Assembly: GCF_000626675.1 (NCBI RefSeq)
Contig: NZ_CP006842.1
Location: forward strand, 2,914,001-2,978,000
Direction: 5' to 3'
DNA: 64,000 nucleotides
Source: Corynebacterium glyciniphilum AJ 3170
Lineage (GTDB): Bacteria > Actinomycetota > Actinomycetes > Mycobacteriales > Mycobacteriaceae
Shown here: one piece after another, positions 18,937 to 27,741 of the stretch
Position numbering within the stretch: the first letter of the stretch is position 1
Layout of the letters: each line of letters opens with the position of its first letter
Notes under the pieces: generated by a model
Seen by the model: only the letters and a program-made list of their open reading frames with translations
Databases searched by the model: none
Told to the model about the DNA's origin: nothing
Translations under genes and position numbers: made by a program

Positions 18937-19791
18937 ATGGGAGACGATGCATCGATGTTCGGACATCGGTTACGCCACGCGCGCCTCGAGCGGGGAATGC
19001 CGCAGACAGCACTGGCGTCGGGGATCTGTTCTGCCAGTGCGGTGTCACGGTGGGAGGGCGGGCAGAGCATTCCACCTGAGGAGATCATCATGCGGTTGGC
19101 GGACCGTCTCGGGCTCAGCGCGTCACTGCTCACCGCGCAGCAGTTCGATTCGCGCCTTCTTGCCTCCTGGGACGGCTTCGGAGAGTTGGTCTCGGTCGGC
19201 TTCGGGACGGGACGAACAGCGGAGCGCGATCTGTCGCCGATGGCGTCCTGGATGTCCCGCGCCCGCTACGTCCTCACCCACTCCGACCCGTGGGCGGGTG
19301 GCGATCCGCGGCCGGTGGTGGACGATCTCGCGGTGGACCCGTTGAGCGCCTCGACTCCGGTGGCGTTGGCGACGGTCGAACTGCTGGATGCAGCGGTCGC
19401 GGTACGCGAAAACATGACGGCCGAGAAGGTCGACGCCCTGGTGGACACGCTCACCTGGGCGCTCGACGCCCCGGCATATGTCCGGCAGACGGCGCTGGAG
19501 ACTGCAGTCGCCGTGCTGGTGTCCGTCGACATGCCTGCCGCCGCCCGCGGCGTCATAACCAGGGTGTCTCCGCCCGAAGTGACCTTGACCTGCCGTGCGC
19601 TCGTGACCTGGGGAGGCGGGTCCACCGCAGGACTTCCTCCGGTCCGCCCCGCATACAGTGCACGGGATGTGGCGTTCGGCCTGCTGTCCCGGCACCGGGA
19701 CGCTCCGGACCTCATCCGCTCGCTCGCGGAGACCTGCCCGGAGGACGGCCTGGTTGCGATGTGGATACATCGACTGTTGACATCAAACTGA
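18937..19791 (+). CDS. XRE-family helix-turn-helix regulator
   Basis: Residues 8-60 form a Cro/C1-type HTH domain (FGHRLRHARLERGMPQTALA, then SASAVSRWEGGQSIPP). The remaining ~220 residues are Ala/Val-rich helical and not recognised; they could be a sensing or dimerisation domain. 284 residues from ATG 18937, 19 bases after the restored end of the exporter, so the two may be co-transcribed. A TTG start upstream would overlap the exporter and is not needed. Its stop codon lies inside a large palindrome. Confidence 0.8.
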   Translation: MGDDASMFGHRLRHARLERGMPQTALASGICSASAVSRWEGGQSIPPEEIIMRLADRLGLSASLLTAQQFDSRLLASWDGFGELVSVGFGTGRTAERDLSPMASWMSRARYVLTHSDPWAGGDPRPVVDDLAVDPLSASTPVALATVELLDAAVAVRENMTAEKVDALVDTLTWALDAPAYVRQTALETAVAVLVSVDMPAAARGVITRVSPPEVTLTCRALVTWGGGSTAGLPPVRPAYSARDVAFGLLSRHRDAPDLIRSLAETCPEDGLVAMWIHRLLTSN

Positions 19792-19820
19792 TATCACTTT
19801 AACGTTAAGTGATATCAGTT
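19786..19820. promoter_or_regulatory. Large AT-rich palindrome before the SPFH gene
   Basis: AACTGATATCACTT (19786-19799) and AAGTGATATCAGTT (19807-19820) are perfect 14-bp inverted arms around TAACGTT. Each arm contains the self-complementary GATATC. The site overlaps the XRE stop codon and ends 30 bases before the SPFH start. It has no T-run, so it looks more like an operator than a terminator. The XRE protein is the obvious candidate ligand. Confidence 0.7.
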
Positions 19821-19850
19821 TCCGGAGACACCGGAACCGGAGAGGACACC

Positions 19851-20864
19851 ATGGCACCTGAGTCCCATACACCCGCCCCCGACGCCGTAGCGGGAACCCC
19901 TGTCGGACACGACGGCACCAATGTCAGCATCAGTGAACACCGCGCGTGGTCCGGCTCCACCGGATTGGCCGTCTTCGCCCTCCTCGGCGGTATCGTCCTC
20001 TTCCTCGCCCCCATCGCCCTGATCGTCTGGGCCGGGGTCGGCATGGGCTCCGGCAGCGTCAGCGAGGCACTCGGGGGCACGCTCATCGGGGTCGGCGTCG
20101 TCCTCATTCTCCTGTCGGTGGTCATCCTGACCATGCTGCGTGTCATCAACCCGGGCCACACCCAGGTCGTCCAGTTCTTCGGCCGTTACCTCGGCACCAA
20201 CCGAACCACCGGCCTCACCCTGGTGCCGCCGCTGGCGACGTCGAAGAAGGTCAGTGTCCGGGTCCGGAACTTCGAGACCAATGAGATCAAGGTCAACGAC
20301 CTCAACGGCAATCCGGTGAAGATCGGCGCGATCGTCGTCTGGCAGGTCTCCGACACCGCCAAGGCCACGTTCTCGGTCGAGGACGTCGAGGAATTCATCC
20401 ACTCCCAGTCCGAGTCGGCCCTGCGCCACGTCGCAACCACACACCCCTACGACTCCGTGCCGGGGCGTATCAACGCCGACGGCACGTCGGGCGACGCCGC
20501 CACCAGTCTCGCCGGGTCCACCGATGTGGTGTCGCAGGAACTCGCCGACGAAGTCGCCGCCCGCGTCGCCGTCGCCGGTCTCGAGATTGTCGAGGCCCGC
20601 ATCTCGGCGTTGTCCTACGCCCCGGAGATCGCCGGTGCGATGCTGCAGCGCCAACAGGCACAAGCCGTCGTCGACGCCCGCGAACAGATCGTCGACGGTG
20701 CGGTGTCAATGGTCCAGACCGCTCTCGACCAACTCGAGGAGCGCGACATCGTCGACCTTGACCCGGAACGTCGCGCCTCCATGGTCTCCAACCTGCTCGT
20801 GGTCCTGTGCTCCGACTCCTCGACCCAACCGGTGATCAACACCGGTGGTCTCCATGGCGCGTAA
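19851..20864 (+). CDS. SPFH/band 7 domain membrane protein
   Basis: Two hydrophobic segments (about residues 35-60 and 75-100) are followed by a stomatin/prohibitin-type SPFH domain: [25 protein letters not shown], then [26 protein letters not shown], and a helical tail. Such proteins scaffold membrane microdomains. The ATG at 19851 follows GGAGAGG (337 residues); the earlier GTG lies inside the palindrome and is rejected. It overlaps the next gene by 11 bases, suggesting they are one unit. Confidence 0.88.
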   Translation: MAPESHTPAPDAVAGTPVGHDGTNVSISEHRAWSGSTGLAVFALLGGIVLFLAPIALIVWAGVGMGSGSVSEALGGTLIGVGVVLILLSVVILTMLRVINPGHTQVVQFFGRYLGTNRTTGLTLVPPLATSKKVSVRVRNFETNEIKVNDLNGNPVKIGAIVVWQVSDTAKATFSVEDVEEFIHSQSESALRHVATTHPYDSVPGRINADGTSGDAATSLAGSTDVVSQELADEVAARVAVAGLEIVEARISALSYAPEIAGAMLQRQQAQAVVDAREQIVDGAVSMVQTALDQLEERDIVDLDPERRASMVSNLLVVLCSDSSTQPVINTGGLHGA

Positions 20865-21081
20865 GAACGTCCCACTACGCATCGACCCGGCGGTCTACGA
20901 CGCGATCGCCCGCTGGGCGCACGACGATCTGCGCAGCGTCAACGCCCAGATCGAAGTGATGTTGCGCGACCAGCTGCGCAAAGCCGGCAGGTTGCCGAAG
21001 TCCACCGGTGCACTGCCGAAACGCGGACGGCCTCCACGGCGCCCCGATACCGACTCAGGCAGCACTTTCAGCGACGACTAG
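20854..21081 (+). CDS. Small ribbon-helix-helix (Arc-like) protein
   Basis: 75 residues. The N-terminal part ([38 protein letters not shown]) has the beta strand and two helices of Arc/HicB-type DNA-binding domains, followed by a basic, proline-rich tail ([12 protein letters not shown]) with an AT-hook-like RGRPP core. It overlaps the SPFH gene by 11 bases and is probably translated with it. No toxin gene is next to it, so an antitoxin role is not supported. Ends overlapping the convergent DUF503 gene by 4 bases. Confidence 0.75.
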   Translation: MARKNVPLRIDPAVYDAIARWAHDDLRSVNAQIEVMLRDQLRKAGRLPKSTGALPKRGRPPRRPDTDSGSTFSDD

Positions 21082-21374
21082 AGATCTTCCGAGGAGAGAT
21101 ACCGCAGCTTCGCCGACAGCACCTGAATCTCGGGATGTGACGCGACAAGACGCTCCGCAGCTTCCAGGAGTTCCACGACATGCTCCCTGTCCGCGCTGAC
21201 CGCCGATGCGCCGATGCCGGTACGACGGTGGAGATCACGGTGGTCGACTTCCGCCACCGAAATCCCGAACTTCCGGTGCACTTCCGCAATCACCGGCCGA
21301 ACCACGGAGCGCTTCTGCTTGAGGGAGTGTACATCGCCGAGGAGAACGTCGAGTTCAAGAGTTCCGATCCACAT
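21078..21374 (-). CDS. DUF503 (YlxP-like) protein
   Basis: 98 residues starting [28 protein letters not shown], the signature of the DUF503/YlxP family, an alpha-beta fold of unknown exact function often encoded near infB and rbfA. Upstream in-frame codons are ignored because the family always starts with this strand. Here it is separated from any ribosome maturation genes. Its start is divergent from the YkvI-family gene. Confidence 0.85.
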   Translation of the reverse strand: MWIGTLELDVLLGDVHSLKQKRSVVRPVIAEVHRKFGISVAEVDHRDLHRRTGIGASAVSADREHVVELLEAAERLVASHPEIQVLSAKLRYLSSEDL

Positions 21375-21517
21375 ATGGGCTGCAACAGTAGCGTATGCAG
21401 GACAGAAGCGACAGGTATCGGGCCTCACCGTCCGGCAACGCAGATGACTTTGCGGTACAGTCCAGCAGTCTGGCGGCAGATGACGACAAGAAGATAACTT
21501 CAGGAGAAAGCGTACCG

Positions 21518-22783
21518 GTGAAAGAACAACTCAAGATATCGATGGCTTTCCTCGGCTTGCTGGTCGGTGCCGGTTTTGCGACCGGACTGGAGGTCATCCA
21601 GTACTTCGCGTCCTTCGGCATCAACGGACTGTGGGGCGCGGCACTGGCCGGTGTGGTGATGGCGGTGGCCGGTGCGGTCATCCTGCAACTCGGCAGCTAC
21701 TTCCTCGCCGACGAGCACAAAGCGGTCTTTCGCAGGATCACGCACCCTGTCATCTCCTGGGCACTCGACATCGTGGTCACCCTGACACTGTTCTGCATCG
21801 GGTTCGTGATGCTCGCCGGTGCGGGGTCGAACCTGGAGCAGCAGTTCGGCCTGCCGACATGGATCGGAGCGCTCATCATGACCGTCCTGGTCATGGTCAC
21901 CGGCCTGCTCAACGTCGACAAGGTCAGCGACATCATCGGCGGCCTGACGCCGCTGCTGATCATCGCCGTCCTCATCGGTTTCGTCTACACACTGTTCAAC
22001 CTTCCCGACGATTTCAGCGCCGTCAACGACCTCGCCACACAGGAAGAATCCCCGGTCAGCCCCTGGTGGCTGTCGGCGGTGAACTACAACGGACTGGCAC
22101 TCCTCCTCGGCGTGTCGATGTCGCTGGTCATCGGCGGCAACCACGCCAACATGCGCGCGGCGGGCCGGGGCGGCCTGCTCGGCGGCATCATCTACACCAT
22201 CTTGCTGGCCCTCGCGGTGTTCACACTGTTGGCGAACATCGAGACGGTCGCCGGCGACGACGTCCCGATGCTGACCTTGTTCGACTCCATGCACCCGGCG
22301 ATGGCCTACGTGATGGTCTTCATCATCTTCGCGATGATCTACAACACCGCCATCGGCATGTTCTATGCGTTGGGCAAGCGGGTGACGTCTTCCCGTCCTT
22401 CCTGGTACACACCGGTGTTCCTGGCGTTGTGCGCGGCCGGATACGCCGTGAGCTTCATCGGCTTCGACACCTTGATGACCTACGTCTACCCGGTTCTCGG
22501 CTACCTCGGCATGGCGATGGTGGTTCTGCTGGTCGGCTGGTGGGTCTACGCCCGCACACGCCTCACCGAGGAGAGCGGGCACCGCGACACCGTCCGTGAC
22601 CTCACCGAACGGCGTGAGAACGACAACGCGGACTTCAGTAGCGACGACGAGTCCGACCTGTCGGATGAGCTTGACCAGTCGGACGCCGACTCCGACGCCC
22701 TGGCCAAGCAGGTCACCAGTGAGGTGACCGGCGAGGACCGTGACGAGGACGGTGACTCAGACGATCGTCGAGACGACGCCTGA
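21518..22783 (+). CDS. YkvI-family membrane transporter
   Basis: 421 residues with about ten hydrophobic helices, starting KEQLKISMAFLGLLVGAGFATGLEVIQYF, typical of the YkvI family of the LeuT/APC fold. The substrate is unknown. After the last helix (~residue 355) comes an unusual ~60-residue acidic, disordered tail rich in Asp, Glu and Ser. The GTG start follows AGGAGAAAG; an in-frame start 123 bases upstream would add a non-membrane leader that overlaps the divergent gene. Ends 22 bases before a convergent hypothetical gene. Confidence 0.82.
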   Translation: MKEQLKISMAFLGLLVGAGFATGLEVIQYFASFGINGLWGAALAGVVMAVAGAVILQLGSYFLADEHKAVFRRITHPVISWALDIVVTLTLFCIGFVMLAGAGSNLEQQFGLPTWIGALIMTVLVMVTGLLNVDKVSDIIGGLTPLLIIAVLIGFVYTLFNLPDDFSAVNDLATQEESPVSPWWLSAVNYNGLALLLGVSMSLVIGGNHANMRAAGRGGLLGGIIYTILLALAVFTLLANIETVAGDDVPMLTLFDSMHPAMAYVMVFIIFAMIYNTAIGMFYALGKRVTSSRPSWYTPVFLALCAAGYAVSFIGFDTLMTYVYPVLGYLGMAMVVLLVGWWVYARTRLTEESGHRDTVRDLTERRENDNADFSSDDESDLSDELDQSDADSDALAKQVTSEVTGEDRDEDGDSDDRRDDA

Positions 22784-22805
22784 CTCAACTGCAGGAGCGC
22801 TGTGG

Positions 22806-23180
22806 TCAGATCACGGCGTTCACCGGGACGCAGTCCTGTCTCCTCCCCCAGGCCGGGTACAACAGCCGTCGCCGCGAAGCGACGGGGTCGAACTGCCCAC
22901 GCACGCACACCAGAGCGGAGTACTCGGGGATGAAGAGCACCTCTCCCAGGATGGAGTCGCGGGAGAATGCGGCCACCTCGTCCAGGCTGTGGTTCCAGCC
23001 GAGTCGGGTCTCCCCGTCGATATCGGCTTCGAACCATCCTCCACCGAGATCGGTGAGTTCCACCGGAGTGAAGCGTTCGAGGTTTCCTGACGCCGGGTGA
23101 AGAACCTCGGCGACTTTCCGTGCCTGGATGTGGTGGACCTGGTGTCCCGGGTGAAACAGTCGGCATTGTGGATGGCGCAT
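22806..23180 (-). CDS. Unrecognised 124-residue protein
   Basis: Not recognised. It has a GGAG ribosome binding site 5 bases before the ATG. The first ~15 residues are His/Cys-rich (MRHPQCRLFHPGHQVHH), which could bind metal. The middle (GGWFEADIDGETRLGWNHSLDEVA) looks like a compact beta-rich domain. No signal peptide or membrane segment. It is divergent from the HEAT/MerR gene pair with a 265-base gap between, so common control is possible but not shown. Confidence 0.6.
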   Translation of the reverse strand: MRHPQCRLFHPGHQVHHIQARKVAEVLHPASGNLERFTPVELTDLGGGWFEADIDGETRLGWNHSLDEVAAFSRDSILGEVLFIPEYSALVCVRGQFDPVASRRRLLYPAWGRRQDCVPVNAVI

Positions 23181-23408
23181 GATGCTCCTGGGTATTCGCG
23201 TTTCCCCGTCGCGTCATCGGTGCGTGACGGGGCCGATCGTCCTCCGGGGGCACCGGTGTCCGCGACACGGTTGCCAGTCATCCACTCCGGCCGGGGTCCG
23301 GGTGGCCACTGCCTCCGAGAAGGAGCGCTGCAACCACGTGATGAACTTCTTGATCGTGGTCCTGAGCCTAACACACCCACAGACCGATCTGTCTACTTAT
23401 TTTCATGC

Positions 23409-23439
23409 TTGACCTTCACATGGTGTCAGGGTGTCGACT
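23409..23439 (+). promoter_or_regulatory. MerR-type promoter with 19-base spacer and dyad
   Basis: TTGACC (23409-23414) and TCGACT (23434-23439) are 19 bases apart, the over-long spacing typical of MerR-controlled promoters. The spacer carries the dyad ACCTTCACA (23412-23420) and TGTCAGGGT (23424-23432), matching at 7 of 9 positions around TGG. The ATG of the HEAT gene begins 7 bases after the -10, so transcript and start codon coincide. Confidence 0.75.
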
Positions 23440-23445
23440 GAGGTC

Positions 23446-24060
23446 ATGAATCTCAACAGCACAGACTCCTCTTCCCGCCTCCGCGCCGCACTGGACGCAG
23501 GCACCACCCCGGATTCTGCGGACACCGCCACCGTCCACGAACTCATCGCCCGGTGCGCAGTCGAGCCGGACTTCTTCGTCCGCGACATGCTGACCTGGGC
23601 ACTCACCAGGCACCCTGCGTCGCTCACCGTGCCACCGTTGCTCACCGAGCTGCGCTCACCCACTCCGCAGGCACGGTCGCAGGCCCTGCATACACTCTCC
23701 AAGCTCGGAGAGCGCTCCGCGTACCCGCACATCACCGATGAGCTGCTCAGCGACGCCGACGACGAGGTCGCCCGCACGGCCTGGCGCACCGCCGTCAGCA
23801 TCGTGCCCCGTCAGGACGAACAGCACCTCGCAACCCGTCTCAGTCGCCAGCTGGGCCGAGGTCCCCGGGAACTGCGGCGCAGCCTCTCCCGGGCGTACCT
23901 CCAGCTCGGGGAGGCCGGCAGACCAGCACTCGACGCCACAGACCGCACCGGCAACACCAACTCCGCCTCCCGGGCTCACGCGGCGGCCACGCTGATCCTC
24001 CTCGAGGACCCCGACTACGGCTTCGACGCCGCGGAGTACGCAGTCACGCACCCGGAGTAG
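23446..24060 (+). CDS. HEAT-repeat protein paired with a MerR-HEAT regulator
   Basis: 204 residues made of short paired helices (DFFVRDMLTWALTRHP, PQARSQALHTLSKLGE, DDEVARTAWRTAVSIV, RRSLSRAYLQLGE), consistent with HEAT-like repeats. No catalytic motif, signal or membrane segment. The ATG at 23446 is chosen over a GTG at 23431 because the GTG lies inside the promoter and the ATG sits exactly where a leaderless transcript would begin. 22 bases separate it from the MerR gene, so they form an operon. Confidence 0.78.
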   Translation: MNLNSTDSSSRLRAALDAGTTPDSADTATVHELIARCAVEPDFFVRDMLTWALTRHPASLTVPPLLTELRSPTPQARSQALHTLSKLGERSAYPHITDELLSDADDEVARTAWRTAVSIVPRQDEQHLATRLSRQLGRGPRELRRSLSRAYLQLGEAGRPALDATDRTGNTNSASRAHAAATLILLEDPDYGFDAAEYAVTHPE

Positions 24061-24082
24061 CGACACAGATTAGGATCAGAAC

Positions 24083-25087
24083 ATGCTCATCGGAGAGGTG
24101 TCGCGCAGATCCGGGGTCAGTGTGCGGATGCTACGCCACTACGACTCCCGCGGTCTGGTCTCACCGTCGCACCGCACCAGCGGCGGCTACCGGGACTACT
24201 CCCGGGAGGATCTCGAGCGCCTGATGAAGGTGGAGTCGCTGCGGTCCCTGGGCATGGGCATCGACGAGGTCCGCACCACCCTCGACGACCCTGCCCTGGA
24301 CGTCGCATCAGTCCTCGACCGGTTACGCGAGGAGACCCGGGAACGGATCCGCGACGAGCAGGCACTTCTTCACCAGCTGGAATCCTTCCGGGGCCCCGAT
24401 GGCGATCCGCCGGACAGCTGGGACGACGTCCTGGCCGTCACAGCACTGCTCAGCGCGCTCCGCTCCCAGCACTCCGCGGACCGGCAGTCCGCCGTCCTGC
24501 GCACTGCCCCAGGTCGGGCGACCGCGGCCCTCGTCGCGTCCTACCTGGACGAGACAGATCCGAACGTCGCGGGGACACTGCGCTGGTCACTGGCGCACAC
24601 CGGGGAGGACACCGTCCCCGCGCTCACTGCCCGGTTGGCGTCGGCGGATTCGGCGGCACGCCTGCGCATCGTCGAAGCCCTCAGCGACATCGCCGGGGAA
24701 ACCTCGACGGCAGCGCTGACGGTCCTGTCCGATGACACGGAGCGGGCCGTCCGCTCCCGCGCCGTCCTGTCTCTCGCCCACCGGGAGGCCGACAACGATC
24801 TCACCGGGCGTCTGGTGACCATGGTCATTGACGGTGACCACGACGTCGACGCCGCTGAGGCTCTGGCCTCCCTGTGCCGCCGACACCCGCACATGGCGGA
24901 AGAGGTCGTCTCACAACTCGCTTCGGCCGGCGCCACCGCGCCGCAGGACACCCGCCTGCGCACGGTCCAGGCCCTCGCGGAACTCGCCGACACGGTCGGA
25001 AGCCCCGCCACGGCGGCCCTGTCGTCCTTCACCACCGACCCCGACCGCACCGTCGCTCTGACGGCACAGGCACTCACTCGTCGGTAG
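24083..25087 (+). CDS. MerR-family regulator with HEAT-repeat C-terminal domain
   Basis: Residues 1-70 form a classical MerR winged-helix domain (MLIGEVSRRSGVSVRMLRHYD, then RDYSREDLERL), followed by a dimerisation helix to ~110. Instead of a short metal-binding or Gyr-I domain, the C-terminal ~220 residues are HEAT-like helices resembling the neighbour. There is a single Cys, so cysteine-based metal sensing is unlikely. The MerR-type promoter upstream suggests autoregulation. The 3' end overlaps a convergent GNAT gene by 14 bases. Confidence 0.85.
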   Translation: MLIGEVSRRSGVSVRMLRHYDSRGLVSPSHRTSGGYRDYSREDLERLMKVESLRSLGMGIDEVRTTLDDPALDVASVLDRLREETRERIRDEQALLHQLESFRGPDGDPPDSWDDVLAVTALLSALRSQHSADRQSAVLRTAPGRATAALVASYLDETDPNVAGTLRWSLAHTGEDTVPALTARLASADSAARLRIVEALSDIAGETSTAALTVLSDDTERAVRSRAVLSLAHREADNDLTGRLVTMVIDGDHDVDAAEALASLCRRHPHMAEEVVSQLASAGATAPQDTRLRTVQALAELADTVGSPATAALSSFTTDPDRTVALTAQALTRR

Positions 25088-25646
25088 AGAGTCGGGCGAA
25101 GGTGTCCAGGTCATTGAACCGACCACGGAGCATCTCAGCATCCCGCGCCGTGCCTTCGTGAGCGAAACCAGCGTTGACCGCCACCGCGCAGGACGCCGCG
25201 TTCTCCGGGTTCGCCTTGATCTGCACCCGGTGTACCCGGTAGTCGAAAAGGAACTCGGTGACCATGCGGGCAACCGCCGTCATCAGACCACGACCACGCA
25301 GATGTGGCGCAGTCGTGTACCCCAGCTCCACACACCGGGCCTCCCGGCTGACGAGACGCACCTCGAGTGTGCCGCCGAACTGCCCGGGCGAATCCGGATC
25401 ATCGACGATCCACAACATTGCCACCGGTGAGCGTGCCATCGTTCGCAGGAATGCTTCGGCATCGCCACGGGAGTAACTCTTCTCCAGGTGCGTGAACCGT
25501 TGCGAATCAGCGTGCCGACTGGACGTCACCAAACCCGGCAGATCACTGTTGACGGGCGCACGCAGTCGCAGCGTCCCGTCACCGAACTCCCCCACGATGT
25601 CGGCGGACGGCAGGGGCCAGCTCAACGGCGCAGCAGGATCGACCAT
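25074..25646 (-). CDS. GNAT acetyltransferase, RimJ/RimL type
   Basis: 190 residues. Acetyl-CoA-binding motif A is seen as YTTAPHLRGRGLMTAVARM, with ENAASCAVAVNAGFAHEGTARD as the C-terminal motif of ribosomal-protein-type acetyltransferases. Substrate is unknown; the family modifies protein N-termini or small molecules. Start at ATG 25646 because upstream in-frame sequence is Cys/Gly-rich and overlaps the next gene's 3' end. It lies 11 bases after the hmp stop and could be read from the nsrR-hmp transcript. Confidence 0.85.
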   Translation of the reverse strand: MVDPAAPLSWPLPSADIVGEFGDGTLRLRAPVNSDLPGLVTSSRHADSQRFTHLEKSYSRGDAEAFLRTMARSPVAMLWIVDDPDSPGQFGGTLEVRLVSREARCVELGYTTAPHLRGRGLMTAVARMVTEFLFDYRVHRVQIKANPENAASCAVAVNAGFAHEGTARDAEMLRGRFNDLDTFARLSTDE

Positions 25647-25657
25647 ACCGACAGAGA

Positions 25658-26890
25658 CTACTCCCCCAACAGCCAGTCGTTCGGGCTGAAGAGCTCGACA
25701 TTCACCGCAGCAGGGCGGAGAACCGCAGCCTCCGTCTCCAGTTGTGCCCGGATACTCTGCAGGAACCCGTTGCCCCCGCACAGATACCAGGCAGCTCCCA
25801 CCGGGACCACGGATTCTGCGGCGAGCGCGGTGAGGTCGACCGTCTCCCCCTCCTCACGGTAGGACGTCACAGCATGCACCGTCGCGCCTGCGTCGCGAAG
25901 TGCCGCGAGATACCCCTCTGTCACATCGCGCTGAGCGTACGACGCCGCAGTCTCGTCGGCATGGATGACAGTCACGGTCGGAGACGTACCCGCGGCAACC
26001 AGCGACGACAGCATTCCTGTCATCGGTGTCGACCCGATACCCGAACTGACCAGCACCACTGGAGTCTCGCCGGCGACGACCCCCTCGTCAAGCACCAGGT
26101 CACCGGCGGGCAGGGTGGCGTCCACCCGGTCACCGACGTTCAGAGCATCCAACAATGCCGCAGACACCTCCCCGTCGCGCTGGACCGCGATGCTGAACCC
26201 CTCAGAGCTCCAGTCAACCAGCGAATACTGACGTAACTGGCGCGCGCCGTCGGCCAACACCACCCCGATCGACACGTACTGGCCTGCACGGGCCAGCGCG
26301 AACTCCTCAGGGGCGCTGAACGTGAACTCGGTGACCATGTCGGACAAGTCACGTCGGTCCGTCAGGACAGCGTCGCGAAAGACATCACCCGGTTCCACCC
26401 CTGCCGCACGGTACATCTCAGACTCCGCAGCAATGAGCGTCTCCGCCATCAGCCAGTAGACCTCGTCCCACGCTTCGGCGACCTCCGGGGTAACTGCCTC
26501 ACCGAGAACCTCGACAATTGCGGCGAACAGATGATCATGCACAATCTGGTACTGGTCAGCGGTGATCCCGAGAGAGACGTGCTTGTGTGCGATCCGTGAC
26601 AACATTGCCACCGGGTCCGGCGCCGACGGATCAACAAGCATCGAAGCGAAGGTGGCCACCGAAGCAGCCAACGCCTTCTGTTGGCCTCCTGATCGTTGGT
26701 TCCCACGGTTGAACGTGTCCCGGATCAGCTCAGGATGCTCTGCGAACATACGGTTGTAGAAGATCGGGGTGATCTCGTTGATGTGTGCCCCGATGACCGG
26801 CAGCGTCGCTCTCACTGTCGCCTCGTGCTCGGAGGTGAGGTGGCTGGACCGGACGGAATCGGACAGTACTGGGGTGGCGATGGTGGACAT
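25658..26890 (-). CDS. hmp: Flavohemoprotein (nitric oxide dioxygenase)
   Basis: Converts nitric oxide to nitrate with NAD(P)H and oxygen. An N-terminal globin domain (residues ~15-150) carries the haem-ligand His in IAHKHVSLGI. A ferredoxin-reductase module follows with the flavin motif RQYSLVDW, the NAD-binding VLVSSGIGSTPMTGML, and the C-terminal YLCGGNGFLQSI. 410 residues is the family length. The ATG follows GTAAGGAAA and lies 20 bases after the nsrR stop. Confidence 0.95.
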   Translation of the reverse strand: MSTIATPVLSDSVRSSHLTSEHEATVRATLPVIGAHINEITPIFYNRMFAEHPELIRDTFNRGNQRSGGQQKALAASVATFASMLVDPSAPDPVAMLSRIAHKHVSLGITADQYQIVHDHLFAAIVEVLGEAVTPEVAEAWDEVYWLMAETLIAAESEMYRAAGVEPGDVFRDAVLTDRRDLSDMVTEFTFSAPEEFALARAGQYVSIGVVLADGARQLRQYSLVDWSSEGFSIAVQRDGEVSAALLDALNVGDRVDATLPAGDLVLDEGVVAGETPVVLVSSGIGSTPMTGMLSSLVAAGTSPTVTVIHADETAASYAQRDVTEGYLAALRDAGATVHAVTSYREEGETVDLTALAAESVVPVGAAWYLCGGNGFLQSIRAQLETEAAVLRPAAVNVELFSPNDWLLGE

Positions 26891-26910
26891 CAGGCGGATT
26901 TCCTTACTCG

Positions 26911-27411
26911 TCAGTGTTGTGGTTGTTGTGTGAGCGGCGTGGGCAGTGTCGGCATTCCGACGCTCACCGGCCCTGCCGCCTGCGCGGCGGCGTTACGGTC
27001 GATGAGGTCGCCCAATGTGGTGCCGTCGAAGGTCGAGAAGAAGTTCTCCTGCGCCTCGGCGAGCAGGTGGCGGAGTGAGCAGTCGCGACGAGCCAGAGGA
27101 CAGGGGGTGTCGCCCTCACAGTCCACTACTTCGTGGCGCCCCTCCAGATCACGCAGGAGGGTGCCTACGTCCACGACCCGGGCACCGTCTGCCAGGTACA
27201 CCCCACCACTGCGTCCCCGGACCGACCCGAGGATCCCCGCGCCGGTCAGTCGGGCGATGACCTTCTTCACGTGTGACGCCGGTGCCGCGGTCTGAACGGC
27301 GAGCTCACCGATAGTGCGCCGCTGCGCCGGGTCCGTCGCGCCGGCAGCCCCGGTGTCGCCGAGGATCATCAGCGACCGGAGCCCCAGGTCAGTGAACTTC
27401 GTGAGGTGCAT
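26911..27411 (-). CDS. nsrR: NsrR-type Rrf2 family nitric-oxide-responsive repressor
   Basis: 166 residues starting MHLTKFTDLGLRSLMIL, the standard NsrR/Rrf2 start. The winged helix contains TIGELAVQTAAPASHVKKVI. Three cysteines in CEGDTPCPLARRDCSL give the C-x6-C-x6-C spacing of NsrR iron-sulphur ligands. NsrR represses NO-detoxification genes until NO damages its cluster. Cotranscription with hmp, 20 bases downstream, fits this role. Upstream in-frame codons add only ten residues and no domain. Confidence 0.92.
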   Translation of the reverse strand: MHLTKFTDLGLRSLMILGDTGAAGATDPAQRRTIGELAVQTAAPASHVKKVIARLTGAGILGSVRGRSGGVYLADGARVVDVGTLLRDLEGRHEVVDCEGDTPCPLARRDCSLRHLLAEAQENFFSTFDGTTLGDLIDRNAAAQAAGPVSVGMPTLPTPLTQQPQH

Positions 27412-27442
27412 ATGCCCCACGGTAGGCCTCCCGGGGTGCAAA

Positions 27443-27459
27443 GGTACATCCGAAATACC
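27443..27459. promoter_or_regulatory. Possible NsrR operator
   Basis: GGTA (27443-27446) and TACC (27456-27459) bracket an AT-rich centre, 32 bases upstream of the nsrR start. It is the only symmetric element there and would suit autoregulation. The arms are short, so the call is weak. Confidence 0.35.
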
Positions 27460-27741
27460 CCATAAAAGAACAGGCCGAGACCAGGTCAGGGTATGTTTAC
27501 CACCTTCGGACCGGCGTATTCGCTTCGCGGGGTCGCAAGGGATTGATCTCCGTCACATTTTCTGTCCGCGGCGGCGTTCAAGGAGTTTTCTCCCGGACTG
27601 GTGGCGAGCTGATGCCCGTACAGCAATCCCAGGGTGGTGTCGACGGCGAAAAACACCCCCACGTGTCTGTCCCAGCTGAGCACACCGTCCACGCAAGATA
27701 CTTCGACTTGCCGTAACCCTCCAGAGAGTTCCGGACTCTCC
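27460..27741. other. 282-base stretch with no supported gene
   Basis: Codon structure is poor in all frames and GC is lower than around it. An open frame on the minus strand across part of it (27486-27824) encodes nothing recognisable and runs antiparallel into the acetyltransferase remnant. Probably decayed sequence. Confidence 0.5.

Noticed and set aside
20854..21374. RHH protein plus DUF503 as a toxin-antitoxin pair
   Set aside because: They are convergent and DUF503 is not a toxin family; no pairing supported.
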